Source: Desulfobacca acetoxidans DSM 11109
Lineage (GTDB): Bacteria; Desulfobacterota; Desulfobaccia; Desulfobaccales; Desulfobaccaceae
NCBI RefSeq assembly: GCF_000195295.1
Contig: NC_015388.1
Coordinates: forward strand, 2,046,001-2,110,000
DNA: 64,000 nucleotides
Reading direction: 5' to 3'
Shown here: one piece after another, positions 42,519 through 53,546 of the stretch
How positions within the stretch are numbered: the stretch's first letter is position 1
Layout of the letters: each line of letters starts with the position of its first letter
Translations under genes and position numbers: made by a program
The notes under the pieces: generated by a model
What the model saw: only the letters and a program-made list of their open reading frames with translations
Told to the model about the DNA's origin: nothing
Databases searched by the model: none

Positions 42519-45401
42519 TCATAATCTTTTCAGACAGACCACCGGTTCCTGGGCCAGCAATTTTCGCAAGATACTGTAATCAGGCAGTCTTAGGGCTTCC
42601 GAAATGGCGGCGTCGATTCTGCTCCGTACCGGATCGTCAGCCATCCGGGGGAATGGTTGGATGACCTCATGGCTGACTTCATCAAAGCTCTCTGCCAGAA
42701 ATGTGACCTGTTCTTCGGTCAGGGCGGCAAGATCGAGAACGGGAAGATTTGAGAGAACGGGTTTTTTAAAATCTATCCACGCACCTTCTGTTTCTTGCCT
42801 TTTCGCAAGTAGATGAAGGATACCGAGAGTTGAATTGAACCATAATATTAAAATTTTTCCAAAAATATCATTATTATATTCATTCTTCATAGAAATTGGC
42901 CACCAGGTATTAGATAAAACAGGTTCAGAAATATAACTCGAAATTATTTTTTGGGAATTTATCCGTAACCGTTCGACAACCAATATTTTTCCAGAAAGTG
43001 GCCATAAATCTTCTACACGACGTAAAGGGCGCTTTTTATGCGCATGTGCTAATGGGAAGAGATAGGCATTGGGATTCTGCTTAATTCTCTCAACTAATAA
43101 TGCTTCATGTCCCCAAAATGCTGAATATGCCGAGGGAGTCTTGCTTATTTTAAATCCATCATGAATATCTCGGCGATCAGGACCTATTTGGGCAAATTCT
43201 TTCAATGGTTTTAAAGGAATTGATCCTCTAATGCCGTACCCCGGCAGCCACAGTTTTCCTTGAAAGAGATGATACGCCGCCCGGATGAGATCGGACTGGG
43301 CAAAAGCGACGGGCAGCATCCACATAGGCCATTCCTTGATCTCCTTCCAGGAAAAAGCCAGGGCTTCGCCAGCCTTCACCTTGCCGATGTAAATTTCTTT
43401 GGCGCCCTGCTGGTCAATAGCCGGAGGCGGAGAGTTGTCCAGCAAGGCATGGAAGACCGCCAGGGCATCGAAGGCCGTCGTAGGATTACGCCACAAATTC
43501 AGAGCAATGGTGGGTGTATCGCAGCCGTCGTTCTCGCCGTCTTTTTTTCTGGCTACCAGCAGTACCTCGCTCAAACTGGTGCTCTCAGAGAAATTCCAAC
43601 GCTGTGGGTCTTGGCTGGCAACAATATACTCCAGGTGATACCGCTCGGCCAACATCTCCCGGGTGGGTTTCCAGGCCACTCCCGAGATCACCGCCTTGGG
43701 CAGCACCAGGGCCAGCCGACCGCCGGAATTAAGATAACGGTCGGCCAGGGCGACAAAGACCGCACCCAGGCCAGCGGTAATATTGGCCTGGTATTTTTTG
43801 GTCTGAATGATTTTTTGCAGCCTCTTTTGGGCCTGGCTGCGCTCAGGTTCGGGCAGGGAGCCAAAGAGCAGATTCCCGCCGACGCTGCGGGTAAAAGGCG
43901 GATTCATGACGCACAGGTCCAGCTCCGGCAGATATCCATAAGGCGATTCGATCTCCCCATTCCCGGTGATCTGTTTGACGTCGCTGACCGCGCCGAACAG
44001 GTCTTTGATCTCCAGCAGGCGGCTGTCCATAAAATCAAGGCTGCCCAAGCGGTTTTCCGGTTCTCCGAAGGGCAGGCTGAAGAGGTTCATGCGTTGAAAA
44101 GGCGTTTCCGGAGCGCGCAGGGCCAGGGTCGAGGCGGTGAGATGAATGGCCGAAGGCAGCACGTCATAGCCGTAAATAATCTTCTCGGTCAAGAGTCGAT
44201 AGATCGCGGTGACGTCCGGCTGCTCCCCCCTGGCGGCACAGGCCCGAAAATAGTTGTCTGTCACGGTATCGGCCGCCGCCATCAGCAGGGTGCCGGTGCC
44301 GCAGGCCAGATCTGCTACCTGGAGCCTCTCCAACCGATCCAGGTTGTTCCACTTCAACGGCAGGGTGGTATGCCCCAGGGCCAGTTTCAGGAGCAGAATG
44401 GCCGCCGGGATGCTGGTGTAATAGGTGCCCAGATATTTCTTGTCGGCCAGCAGCTTGTGATACACCCGGCCCATGAGGTCATGGCGCAGGGCGGCTTTCA
44501 TGGCAACAATTTTCTGGGCGCTCTGTCCCAGTATTCTTAATCCTTTTAAAATATCTCCGTGGGAAGGTATGACCACCATCAACTGGCTGGCTAGATGAAA
44601 TATGGGAAAATAATTTATATCTGAAACGATATAATTCCAATGCCGGTTGAGCGCGCTGTGCAGCACAATCTCATTAAGCAAATGGGTGAGCGAAGTAACG
44701 CGGTTGTCGTGCGATGCTAATATTTCCTGAAAGATCATAGCGTTGATGATCACCAGGCCGCTGATCCGGCAGATGGCCAGAATCTCTTCCGGATAGAGAG
44801 TTTCTATCGGACCCTTTTTGGCTTTTTCCGCCGCGGGGCGCGGTAGAGCCTTAATTCCTAAAATTGCCGCCGCTTTCTGGTAATAGCCGGGGCAGAGGCG
44901 GGACAACTGCGCCATTTTTTCGACGGCGGCGTCGATTTCGGCCACCGCCTGGGCCACAACGTCTTCCTGCACCAGTTGGTCGAAGGTCTTATCCAGTAAT
45001 TCCGCCAGGAAGTCTATATTTCCCGAGACATAGCCGGTATCTCCCGATTCTGAGGTCACTGCCATCAGGAGACGGCTGTCCCTCAGGGCTTCAAGCAAGG
45101 CTTTGAAAGGCACGGCGCGCAGTTCGGCCGGGAAGATCACGCCAATGCCGATGTGTGCCAGACCCTGTTCCACCCGCCGGCGCGCCGAGGTCAGGGCGCG
45201 TTCCTCTGCCCCGGCCTGATCGCTCACCTCACCCTCGATGACCACCCGCAAACCGCGGTAATCGACCATGACATCCGGAATCCGGCGGCGTTTCTGGATG
45301 ACGGTTTTGATCACTCCTTCGGGAAGCGAGATGACGCCGCGCTCCTGCAGAGCTTGCGCTAAGATGACATTGAGAACTTCCTGACGGTATTCAGCGGTCA
45401 T
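42519..45401 (-). CDS. Large gamma-class N6-adenine DNA methylase, possible type IIG-like enzyme
   Basis: 960-residue SAM-dependent methylase. The SAM motif VADLACGTGTLLMAA (about 370) comes before the catalytic NPPF (LDLCVMNPPFTRSVGG, about 500), the gamma-class order of type I HsdM and type IIG enzymes. The last 350 residues resemble a target-recognition region. The N-terminal 100 residues contain IPDVMVDYRGLRVVIEGEV, reminiscent of a PD-(D/E)xK nuclease core but with Glu where Lys is expected. It follows the UvrD-like helicase gene by 19 bases. No specificity (HsdS) gene is adjacent, so it may work alone. Confidence 0.8.
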   Translation of the reverse strand: MTAEYRQEVLNVILAQALQERGVISLPEGVIKTVIQKRRRIPDVMVDYRGLRVVIEGEVSDQAGAEERALTSARRRVEQGLAHIGIGVIFPAELRAVPFKALLEALRDSRLLMAVTSESGDTGYVSGNIDFLAELLDKTFDQLVQEDVVAQAVAEIDAAVEKMAQLSRLCPGYYQKAAAILGIKALPRPAAEKAKKGPIETLYPEEILAICRISGLVIINAMIFQEILASHDNRVTSLTHLLNEIVLHSALNRHWNYIVSDINYFPIFHLASQLMVVIPSHGDILKGLRILGQSAQKIVAMKAALRHDLMGRVYHKLLADKKYLGTYYTSIPAAILLLKLALGHTTLPLKWNNLDRLERLQVADLACGTGTLLMAAADTVTDNYFRACAARGEQPDVTAIYRLLTEKIIYGYDVLPSAIHLTASTLALRAPETPFQRMNLFSLPFGEPENRLGSLDFMDSRLLEIKDLFGAVSDVKQITGNGEIESPYGYLPELDLCVMNPPFTRSVGGNLLFGSLPEPERSQAQKRLQKIIQTKKYQANITAGLGAVFVALADRYLNSGGRLALVLPKAVISGVAWKPTREMLAERYHLEYIVASQDPQRWNFSESTSLSEVLLVARKKDGENDGCDTPTIALNLWRNPTTAFDALAVFHALLDNSPPPAIDQQGAKEIYIGKVKAGEALAFSWKEIKEWPMWMLPVAFAQSDLIRAAYHLFQGKLWLPGYGIRGSIPLKPLKEFAQIGPDRRDIHDGFKISKTPSAYSAFWGHEALLVERIKQNPNAYLFPLAHAHKKRPLRRVEDLWPLSGKILVVERLRINSQKIISSYISEPVLSNTWWPISMKNEYNNDIFGKILILWFNSTLGILHLLAKRQETEGAWIDFKKPVLSNLPVLDLAALTEEQVTFLAESFDEVSHEVIQPFPRMADDPVRSRIDAAISEALRLPDYSILRKLLAQEPVVCLKRL

Positions 45402-45420
45402 ATTGTTTTCAATTTCCTGT

Positions 45421-47400
<1,980 letters not shown>

Positions 47401-47404
47401 TCTA

Positions 47405-48952
47405 TCATCCTCTTACCGCCTCGGTTCGAAAATAATCGACAATAGCGGCGGCGAGGGCGGGGATGGTGTAGGTCTGGGACTGAATCCGGGCTTCGAGGCC
47501 GAACTGATTTAGGGTCTTGGCGGTGATGGGGCCGATGGCGGCGATCACCGCCTGGGCCGCGAGCTTTTTGAAGTGTTCTAAACCGATGAGACGGACGAAA
47601 TTTGTCACCGTAGAGGAGCTGGCAAAGGTCAAGACATCGATCTCGCCCCGGGCCAGAGCTGATTCGGTGTCCGGAGGCAGGTGTGCAGGTGGTACCGTCT
47701 TGTAGCTGGGCGCCACATGGACAATGACACCCTGCCTTGCCATTTCCTGGGGCAGAACTTCCCGTGCTTCCTGGGCCCGAGGCAGCAGAAGAAGCTGGCC
47801 GGGGTGGACCAGGGGACTGAGACTGGCCACCAAACCCTCGGCTCGGAAGTCTTCCGGAACCACATCGGCAATGAGGCCGTGTTCATGTAGCGCTTCTGCG
47901 GTAGCGGCGCCGATAGCCGCCAATTTACAGGCTCCCAGGGCTCGTACATCACGCCCACTGCCGAACAGCCGTTCGAAAAAAGCAACCACGCCGTTGGGAC
48001 TGGTGAAAACGAGCCACTGGTAACGGTCTAATCTCTGTATGGCCTCGTCCAAAGCAACGTAGCCGTCATCCGGGGGGGCAATTTCAATGGTAGGCGCCTC
48101 CAGGCAGGTGGCGCCGTATTCCGTCAGGAGCTTGACAAAGGCGCTGACCTGCCTCCGGGAACGGGTTACCAGGATACGTTTGCCCCACAAGGGACGGGTT
48201 TCATACCAATTAAGCCGGGGGCGCAGTTCGACGACGCCGCCAACGATAAAGATAGCCGGGGCAGCCAAACCGGCCGTCTGAACCCGCCCGGCAATATCAG
48301 CCAAGGTTCCGGAAACGGTTTTTTGCTGTGGTGTTGCCCCTCGGTGAATGACTGCCGCCGGGGTATCGGCCGCCTTGCCGTGGGCTTGCAGCTTTTGGCA
48401 GATTTCCGATAGATTCTTGACGCCCATGAGGAAGACCAGGGTGCCGGGGCTGGCGGCCAGGACCTCCCAAGGAATGGCACTTTCCGGTTTGTGCGGGTCT
48501 TCATGGCCGGTGATGAAAGAGACCAGAGAGGCATACCGCCGGTGAGTCACCGGAATGCCAGCATAGGCGGGAACAGCTACGGCGGAACTGATACCGGGTA
48601 CAACCTCAAAGGGAATGCCAGCGGCCGCTAATTCTTCGGCCTCCTCGCCGCCCCGGCCGAAGACATAGGGATCGCCACCCTTAAGGCGGACCACCTTCAG
48701 ACCGGCCCTGGCCTTGTCGACGATCAGCCGGTTGATGTCAGCCTGGGGCAGGGTGTGGTCTCCCCCTTTTTTCCCCACGTACAGGAGTTCGGCCAAGGGC
48801 GAGGCCTCCTGTAAAAACGCCTCATTGGCCAGGTAGTCATAGACAATGCAGTCGGCCCGGCGGATTAACTCCAGCCCCCGTACTGTCACCAGACCGGGAT
48901 CGCCCGGCCCGGCGCCAACTAAATAAACCATACCAATTTTATCTGAGTGCAT
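47405..48952 (-). CDS. cobA-hemD: Fused uroporphyrinogen-III C-methyltransferase / uroporphyrinogen-III synthase
   Basis: 515-residue bifunctional enzyme. The N-terminal half (about 1-250) is a CobA/SUMT methyltransferase with VYLVGAGPGDPGLVTVRG, VVRLKGGDPYVFGRGGEE and the GIPVTHR element; it makes precorrin-2 from uroporphyrinogen III using two SAM. The C-terminal half (about 255-515) is HemD, which closes hydroxymethylbilane to uroporphyrinogen III. The fusion channels precursors to sirohaem (needed for dissimilatory sulfite reductase), cobalamin or the alternative haem route. It is followed closely by the helicase gene. Confidence 0.93.
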   Translation of the reverse strand: MHSDKIGMVYLVGAGPGDPGLVTVRGLELIRRADCIVYDYLANEAFLQEASPLAELLYVGKKGGDHTLPQADINRLIVDKARAGLKVVRLKGGDPYVFGRGGEEAEELAAAGIPFEVVPGISSAVAVPAYAGIPVTHRRYASLVSFITGHEDPHKPESAIPWEVLAASPGTLVFLMGVKNLSEICQKLQAHGKAADTPAAVIHRGATPQQKTVSGTLADIAGRVQTAGLAAPAIFIVGGVVELRPRLNWYETRPLWGKRILVTRSRRQVSAFVKLLTEYGATCLEAPTIEIAPPDDGYVALDEAIQRLDRYQWLVFTSPNGVVAFFERLFGSGRDVRALGACKLAAIGAATAEALHEHGLIADVVPEDFRAEGLVASLSPLVHPGQLLLLPRAQEAREVLPQEMARQGVIVHVAPSYKTVPPAHLPPDTESALARGEIDVLTFASSSTVTNFVRLIGLEHFKKLAAQAVIAAIGPITAKTLNQFGLEARIQSQTYTIPALAAAIVDYFRTEAVRG

Positions 48953-49126
48953 ATGTATCGATTCAAAGTTCAGGGTTTAAGATCAAAAGGCCTAAAGATT
49001 GCGGATCAAGGCAAAAACCGATCGCCGAGATATGCAAGGCCACCCCCGCTTTGTTCCCAGGTTGTCCTCTTACTTGGCAAGCGGGCCGCGCCCAATGCCG
49101 GGAGGGGTACTGCTCACCGTTATTTT

Positions 49127-49672
49127 CTAACTTTTTTCCCTACGAGGCTTGTAATACCGTTCTTTTTCACTATAGATACAACCGCAATACTGCTGCCGAT
49201 ACATTCCAAGACGCTTGGATTCCTCGATGCCCTCCCGCCAACCGGGGCGATAATCGGCATAGTAAAAAGTCACCCCCACTTCCTGGCCAACCTGTTGGCC
49301 GATATCCCGGATAAGATCGTGGTTCTGGTAGCGGCTGTACAGCAAGGTAGTGGTAAAAGCGTCAAATTTGCCCTGTCTGGCGGTGGCGGCGGCAATTCGC
49401 AGGCGCAGGCCATAGCAGAACCGGCAGCGTTGCGCCTCGCGAAAGACGACCAGCTGGATAAATTCTTCCAAATCATAGCGATGGTGCACAATCAGCGGCA
49501 AGGACTCGGTTGCGGCGTACTCTTCCAAGGTCTGCAAACGGCGTTGAAACTCCTGATAAGGATGAATATTGGGGTTATGAAAGAGGCCATGCACCTCCAT
49601 TCCGGCTTCCCGAAGGATTTTAAGAGGGTAGATGGCGCACGGCGCACAGCAGATGTGGAGTAACAGCTTCAT
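49127..49672 (-). CDS. queH: Epoxyqueuosine reductase QueH
   Basis: 181-residue QueH (DUF208) enzyme that reduces epoxyqueuosine to queuosine in tRNA, the non-orthologous alternative to QueG. LLHICCAPCAIYPL at the N-terminus, QRCRFCYGLRL in the middle and YRQQYCGCIYSE at the end carry the conserved Cys set for a 4Fe-4S cluster and an additional metal. Length is typical. No other queuosine gene is nearby. Confidence 0.9.
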   Translation of the reverse strand: MKLLLHICCAPCAIYPLKILREAGMEVHGLFHNPNIHPYQEFQRRLQTLEEYAATESLPLIVHHRYDLEEFIQLVVFREAQRCRFCYGLRLRIAAATARQGKFDAFTTTLLYSRYQNHDLIRDIGQQVGQEVGVTFYYADYRPGWREGIEESKRLGMYRQQYCGCIYSEKERYYKPRREKS

Positions 49673-49898
49673 GTCCGGCGACCCTGGAACCTGCCCCCGG
49701 TGTTGGCAAGCAAGATTTTAATGCATTAATCGTAGAGGCTCTCGCAGACTGGCAACTATTGTCAGCCCGAATGCGGCTGAAGAATCTAAGCCCCGGAAGA
49801 ATAAGGAACTTTCACTAGGCTCAGAATGACAACGGGGGGAAGATAAGTTTGGCCAGAGCCTCGCTAGAAAAGCTTTTAACCGGAAACCGGAGACCGCC

Positions 49899-50771
49899 TT
49901 ATAGCCGCATGGTCTGTTGACAGATAGCGCCCAGTTCGCCGATGTTGCGCACGACTGTGGCACCGGCGGCTTCCAGGGCGGCGATCTTGTCCACGGCTCT
50001 ACCGCTGCCGCCGGAGATAATGGCCCCGGCATGTCCCATACGTTTGCCTGGCGGTGCAGTCATTCCGGCAATGAAAGCTACCACCGGTTTGGTAACGTTC
50101 GCTTTAATAAAAGCCGCGGCCTCTTCTTCGGCAGTGCCGCCGATCTCACCGATGAGAACGATTCCCTGGGTCTGCGGATCTGCCTGAAAGAGTCGCAGCA
50201 TATCGATAAAATTCGTGCCGATAATAGGATCGCCGCCGATGCCGACACAGGTGGATTGCCCCAGACCTCTGAGCGTCAGTTGGTATACCGCTTCATAAGT
50301 CAGGGTGCCGCTGCGGGAAACCAATGCCACAGGCCCTTCCTGGTGGATCGGGCCGGGCATGATGCCAACCTTGGCCTGGCCGGGAGAAATTATACCGGGG
50401 CAGTTGGGGCCGATGAGACGGATATCCGTCCCTTCCAACCGGCGGGCCACTTTGACCATTTCCAGAGTGGGAATACCTTCGGTGATGCAGACAATGACCT
50501 TGATGCCGGCGCCGGCGGCTTCGAGAATGGCGTCGGCAGCAAAGGCTGGGGGGACAAAGATCAGTGAGGTGTTAGCACCGGCGGCGGCCACCGCTTCTTT
50601 GACGGTGTTGAACACCGGGACATCGTCCATCTTTTGGCCGCCCTTGCCCGGGGTCACCCCGGCCACTACTTTGGTTCCATAGGCAATGCATTGGCGGGCG
50701 TGGAAAGATCCTTCTTTGCCAGTAATTCCCTGTACTACTACATGGGTATTTTTATCGACCAGAACGCTCAT
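49899..50771 (-). CDS. sucD: Succinyl-CoA synthetase alpha subunit
   Basis: 290-residue subunit that binds CoA and carries the phosphohistidine. [16 protein letters not shown] is the CoA-binding loop, and the active His is in [16 protein letters not shown]. It interconverts succinyl-CoA and succinate with nucleotide phosphorylation. The ATG at 50771 has GAGG eight bases upstream. It lies 66 bases after sucC in the same operon. Confidence 0.95.
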   Translation of the reverse strand: MSVLVDKNTHVVVQGITGKEGSFHARQCIAYGTKVVAGVTPGKGGQKMDDVPVFNTVKEAVAAAGANTSLIFVPPAFAADAILEAAGAGIKVIVCITEGIPTLEMVKVARRLEGTDIRLIGPNCPGIISPGQAKVGIMPGPIHQEGPVALVSRSGTLTYEAVYQLTLRGLGQSTCVGIGGDPIIGTNFIDMLRLFQADPQTQGIVLIGEIGGTAEEEAAAFIKANVTKPVVAFIAGMTAPPGKRMGHAGAIISGGSGRAVDKIAALEAAGATVVRNIGELGAICQQTMRL

Positions 50772-50837
50772 CAAAAAACCTCTTCCACTTTCTCGAATTT
50801 TGTTCTTGCGATGATTCTTTCCTTCTCCGGAGGCAGT

Positions 50838-51995
50838 TCAGGCCAACGCTGCGACCTTCTGCGCCGCATCCAACATGTCACCGGCCACGGTAAAATTCAA
50901 TCCCGATGCTCCCAACAAGTTGCGGCCGATATCGCAGTTGGTACCTTCCAACCGGATGATGATGGGAACAGCAACCTTCACCTGCCTGGCGGCTTCCATA
51001 ACACCCTCTGCCAGGACGTCGCAACGCAGGATGCCGCCGAAAATGTTAATCAGAATTGCTTTGACCCGGGGGTCAGAAAGAATAATGCGGAATCCATTGG
51101 CGATCATATCGGCGCTGGCCCCGCCGCCAACATCTAGAAAATTAGCCGGTTCAGCACCGGCCAGTTTGATAAGGTCCATAGTGGCCATCGCCAGACCGGC
51201 ACCGTTGACCATGGCTCCAACGGTACCATCGAGGCGGATATAATTAAGATTATGTTTTTTGGCTTCCAGTTCCAGAGGGTCAATCTCATTAGGGTCTTCC
51301 AGGGGCGGCAGGTCTTTGTGCCGGAAAAGGGCATTGTCATCAAAAGTGACTTTGGCATCCAGCGCCAGCATCTGCCCGTCCGTGGTAACCACTAATGGAT
51401 TGATCTCAACCAGGGAGCAGTCGTAGGCTACAAACATCTTATAGAGATTATTAATAAAACCTGAGGCGGTACGGAGGAGCATAGGATCCAGGCCGACCCC
51501 AAAGACCAGGTTGCGGGTCTGAAAGGGCTGCAGCCCGACGGCTGGATCGATGGCTTCCTTAATGATTAATTCGGGGGTTCGGGCGGCCACCTCTTCGATC
51601 TCCATCCCACCGGCGGCGCTCATCATCAGCACCGGCCTGGCTTGTGTCCGGTCAATAACAATCCCCAAGTACAATTCCTGCCGGATATCCAGGGCCTGCT
51701 CCACCAATATCTTCTTTACCAGTCGGCCTTCGGGGCCGGTCTGATGGGTCACCAGGGTCATCCCGAGTATCTGGTCGGCCAGAGTGATTACATCAGAGAG
51801 CGAATCAGCAACCTTGACTCCACCGCCTTTACCCCGGCCACCGGCATGAATCTGGGCCTTGACGACAAAACTATCGCCGCCGATGCCCTCGGCGATCTCA
51901 TAGGCCTCGTGGGCAGTAGTCGCCATTCCACCCTGCGGAATGGGAACCTGAAATTTTTCAAAAAGTTGTTTGGCTTGATATTCGTGGATTTTCAT
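50838..51995 (-). CDS. sucC: Succinyl-CoA synthetase beta subunit
   Basis: 385-residue ATP-grasp subunit that binds nucleotide and Mg2+. MKIHEYQAKQLFEKF is the standard N-terminus; AQIHAGGRGKGGGVK, VEINPLVVT, DGTVGAMVNGAGLAM and NIFGGILRCDVLAEG follow. The ATG at 51995 gives normal length and has AAGGA upstream. First gene of sucC-sucD. Confidence 0.95.
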   Translation of the reverse strand: MKIHEYQAKQLFEKFQVPIPQGGMATTAHEAYEIAEGIGGDSFVVKAQIHAGGRGKGGGVKVADSLSDVITLADQILGMTLVTHQTGPEGRLVKKILVEQALDIRQELYLGIVIDRTQARPVLMMSAAGGMEIEEVAARTPELIIKEAIDPAVGLQPFQTRNLVFGVGLDPMLLRTASGFINNLYKMFVAYDCSLVEINPLVVTTDGQMLALDAKVTFDDNALFRHKDLPPLEDPNEIDPLELEAKKHNLNYIRLDGTVGAMVNGAGLAMATMDLIKLAGAEPANFLDVGGGASADMIANGFRIILSDPRVKAILINIFGGILRCDVLAEGVMEAARQVKVAVPIIIRLEGTNCDIGRNLLGASGLNFTVAGDMLDAAQKVAALA

Positions 51996-52046
51996 CATGC
52001 ATCCTTTCCAACGTTCCTGAAATGCCAACAATGTCATGAAACTTTA

Positions 52047-52075
52047 AATTTAAATGAAGAAGCTGGTAAGGTCAA
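52047..52075 (-). promoter_or_regulatory. Sigma-70 promoter of sucCD
   Basis: On the minus strand TTGACC, a 17-base spacer, TAAATT, about 50 bases before the sucC ATG. Confidence 0.55.
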
Positions 52076-52123
52076 CGATAATTACCAGAATCAGGTTGCC
52101 TGGAATTAAACCGGTTGATTTGA

Positions 52124-52312
52124 TTAAATATACGGCTGTTTGAAGCGGATTTCCAATCCTCGGCGATCCAGATAGCTGAGAAATAAGTCTACAAAGTGTT
52201 CTGCCGATTTTTCCCACATGGCGCTATAGGCCGAAAATTCAGCGGGGATATCCTCCCGGTTTTCCCGGATAAAATCGTACTTAATGCTATCCAGATCAAC
52301 GTATTGCAGCAT
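52124..52312 (-). CDS. Small acidic protein of unknown function
   Basis: 62-residue protein with a regular helical, amphipathic composition (YDFIRENREDIPAEF, SAEHFVDLFLSYLDRRG). AAAGGCGGG lies about seven bases before the ATG at 52312. It sits between the lipoprotein gene and sucC on the same strand. No family recognised; I rate it real mainly on composition and the ribosome site. Confidence 0.5.
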   Translation of the reverse strand: MLQYVDLDSIKYDFIRENREDIPAEFSAYSAMWEKSAEHFVDLFLSYLDRRGLEIRFKQPYI

Positions 52313-52393
52313 CAGCGCCCGCCTTTCCCATCAGCTACCTACAGTTTTCGGTCATCGGCCGGGAGATTACCGGCAACCAGGCATCAGATCAGA

Positions 52394-53119
52394 TTAAAGA
52401 AAAAATTTGAGATTATATATTTTATCCGTATCCTTATCTTTCAATTGCAGTCTCAACTGCGTCGGCCGACCCGCCTCTGCCGGGAAAAAGATGATCCCCT
52501 GGGTGATCTCGTAGGGTTTAACAGGATTGTTCTTGAGGCTGCGGTTGGCGAGATCGTCGCTAATCTGGCGAGGGACTTCGGTGTCTCCGGCCCCCCGACC
52601 GGCTCCCAGGACCGCTCCGGCGGCGCCTCCGGTGGCCGCTCCCCGCATGGCATAGTCCCCGGCCGAGCGACCGGCCGCAACTCCTATGGCTGCGCCGATG
52701 AGGGCTCCGGCGGCAGCGCCCCAGAAAGCGCCTTTAGCCAGGCCGCGAATCGATTCCTGAAAATCAGTCGCCCGACTTACCCGATCATAGGCGCCCTGAT
52801 TGTCTAATATCGTGAATAGTTCGTCCCGATCGTTTACCAGGAAGGTTTGGGATGGGTTAATCTGTAAGGTAAGGGGGCTCTGATTATCAAAGACCACCTG
52901 CACCGGCAAGAGCCCCGCTCGTATGATATCGAAGCCGAAGGCGCCTTTGGCTTCTTCTTCCTGTGACCAACTGTAGGCCGCCACGTCCAGTCCATTGACA
53001 TGCTGGACATTGGCATAGGACTGGGGCAGGCGGAACGGCGTCGCCTGTGGCCGGTAGGAAGCACAGCCGGCAGCCAGCCAGGCAATCGTAACAATAACTG
53101 CAACAATCCGAGAAACCAT
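52394..53119 (-). CDS. Lipoprotein with a glycine-zipper segment
   Basis: 241-residue lipoprotein. The signal peptide ends in the lipobox WLAAGC, with lipidated Cys19. A Gly/Ala-rich stretch (about residues 130-185: AAAGALIGAAIGVAAG and ATGGAAGAVLGAG) is a glycine zipper like those of SlyB or 17-kDa antigens and may insert in a membrane. The remaining parts are strand-rich, with VQVVFDNQSPLTLQINPSQ. GGAGGAG precedes the ATG. Function unknown. Confidence 0.75.
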   Translation of the reverse strand: MVSRIVAVIVTIAWLAAGCASYRPQATPFRLPQSYANVQHVNGLDVAAYSWSQEEEAKGAFGFDIIRAGLLPVQVVFDNQSPLTLQINPSQTFLVNDRDELFTILDNQGAYDRVSRATDFQESIRGLAKGAFWGAAAGALIGAAIGVAAGRSAGDYAMRGAATGGAAGAVLGAGRGAGDTEVPRQISDDLANRSLKNNPVKPYEITQGIIFFPAEAGRPTQLRLQLKDKDTDKIYNLKFFL

Positions 53120-53202
53120 CGATTCTCCTCCATTATGGCCATGACGTAGACAGCTTTAGGTCTGCATTCTACACCTTTGCAGGTGTTAATCAGGGTATGC
53201 GC

Positions 53203-53231
53203 TTGACGAGAATAACTGAGGTCTATACAAT
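53203..53231 (+). promoter_or_regulatory. Strong sigma-70 promoter of the glycan cluster
   Basis: TTGACG, an exact 17-base spacer, TACAAT: five of six matches in both boxes. It is divergent from the lipoprotein gene, and the first plus-strand gene starts about 310 bases downstream. Confidence 0.65.
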
Positions 53232-53546
53232 TTATCTAACGTCTTGTCTACCCCGTCTGATGTATTACAACAATAAGGGAGCAATGGAACCGGCCGCAAA
53301 TCGGCCATAATCGAAACAGCCCTATAGCTGGGCAGGAAACCCTCACACCCTTATTAATAAGGTTTTTTCATAAAAAAACAATACCAACCCGCTTTTTCAT
53401 TAGAGTTGTGGTAATGCAGCGGGAATGGCAGCGCTTTTTTGGTTCCTGAGCCATTGCACTGGTGAGGTTTTCAGCATCTCCATGGCGCCAAACCAATAAG
53501 CCAACGCCTTTTGAAAAGGTTCGGTCTGTGCGGGCCCAGGGTAAGA
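53232..53546 (+). other. Long untranslated leader of the glycan cluster
   Basis: About 300 bases between the promoter and the first gene contain small hairpins (GGCCG-CAAAT-CGGCC near 53292, CAGC-CCTATA-GCTG near 53320) and the T-tailed palindrome at 53349-53368. No riboswitch class was recognised and no convincing gene is present. Confidence 0.45.
53349..53368 (+). terminator. Terminator-like palindrome in the leader
   Basis: CCTTATTAATAAGG followed by six T. The stem is only five pairs around TTAA, so it is weak alone, but its place inside the leader suggests attenuation. Confidence 0.35.

Noticed and set aside
43260-44540. Long plus-strand open frame of 426 codons
   Set aside because: It lies opposite the DNA methylase, whose motifs are clear; the frame has no recognisable protein features.
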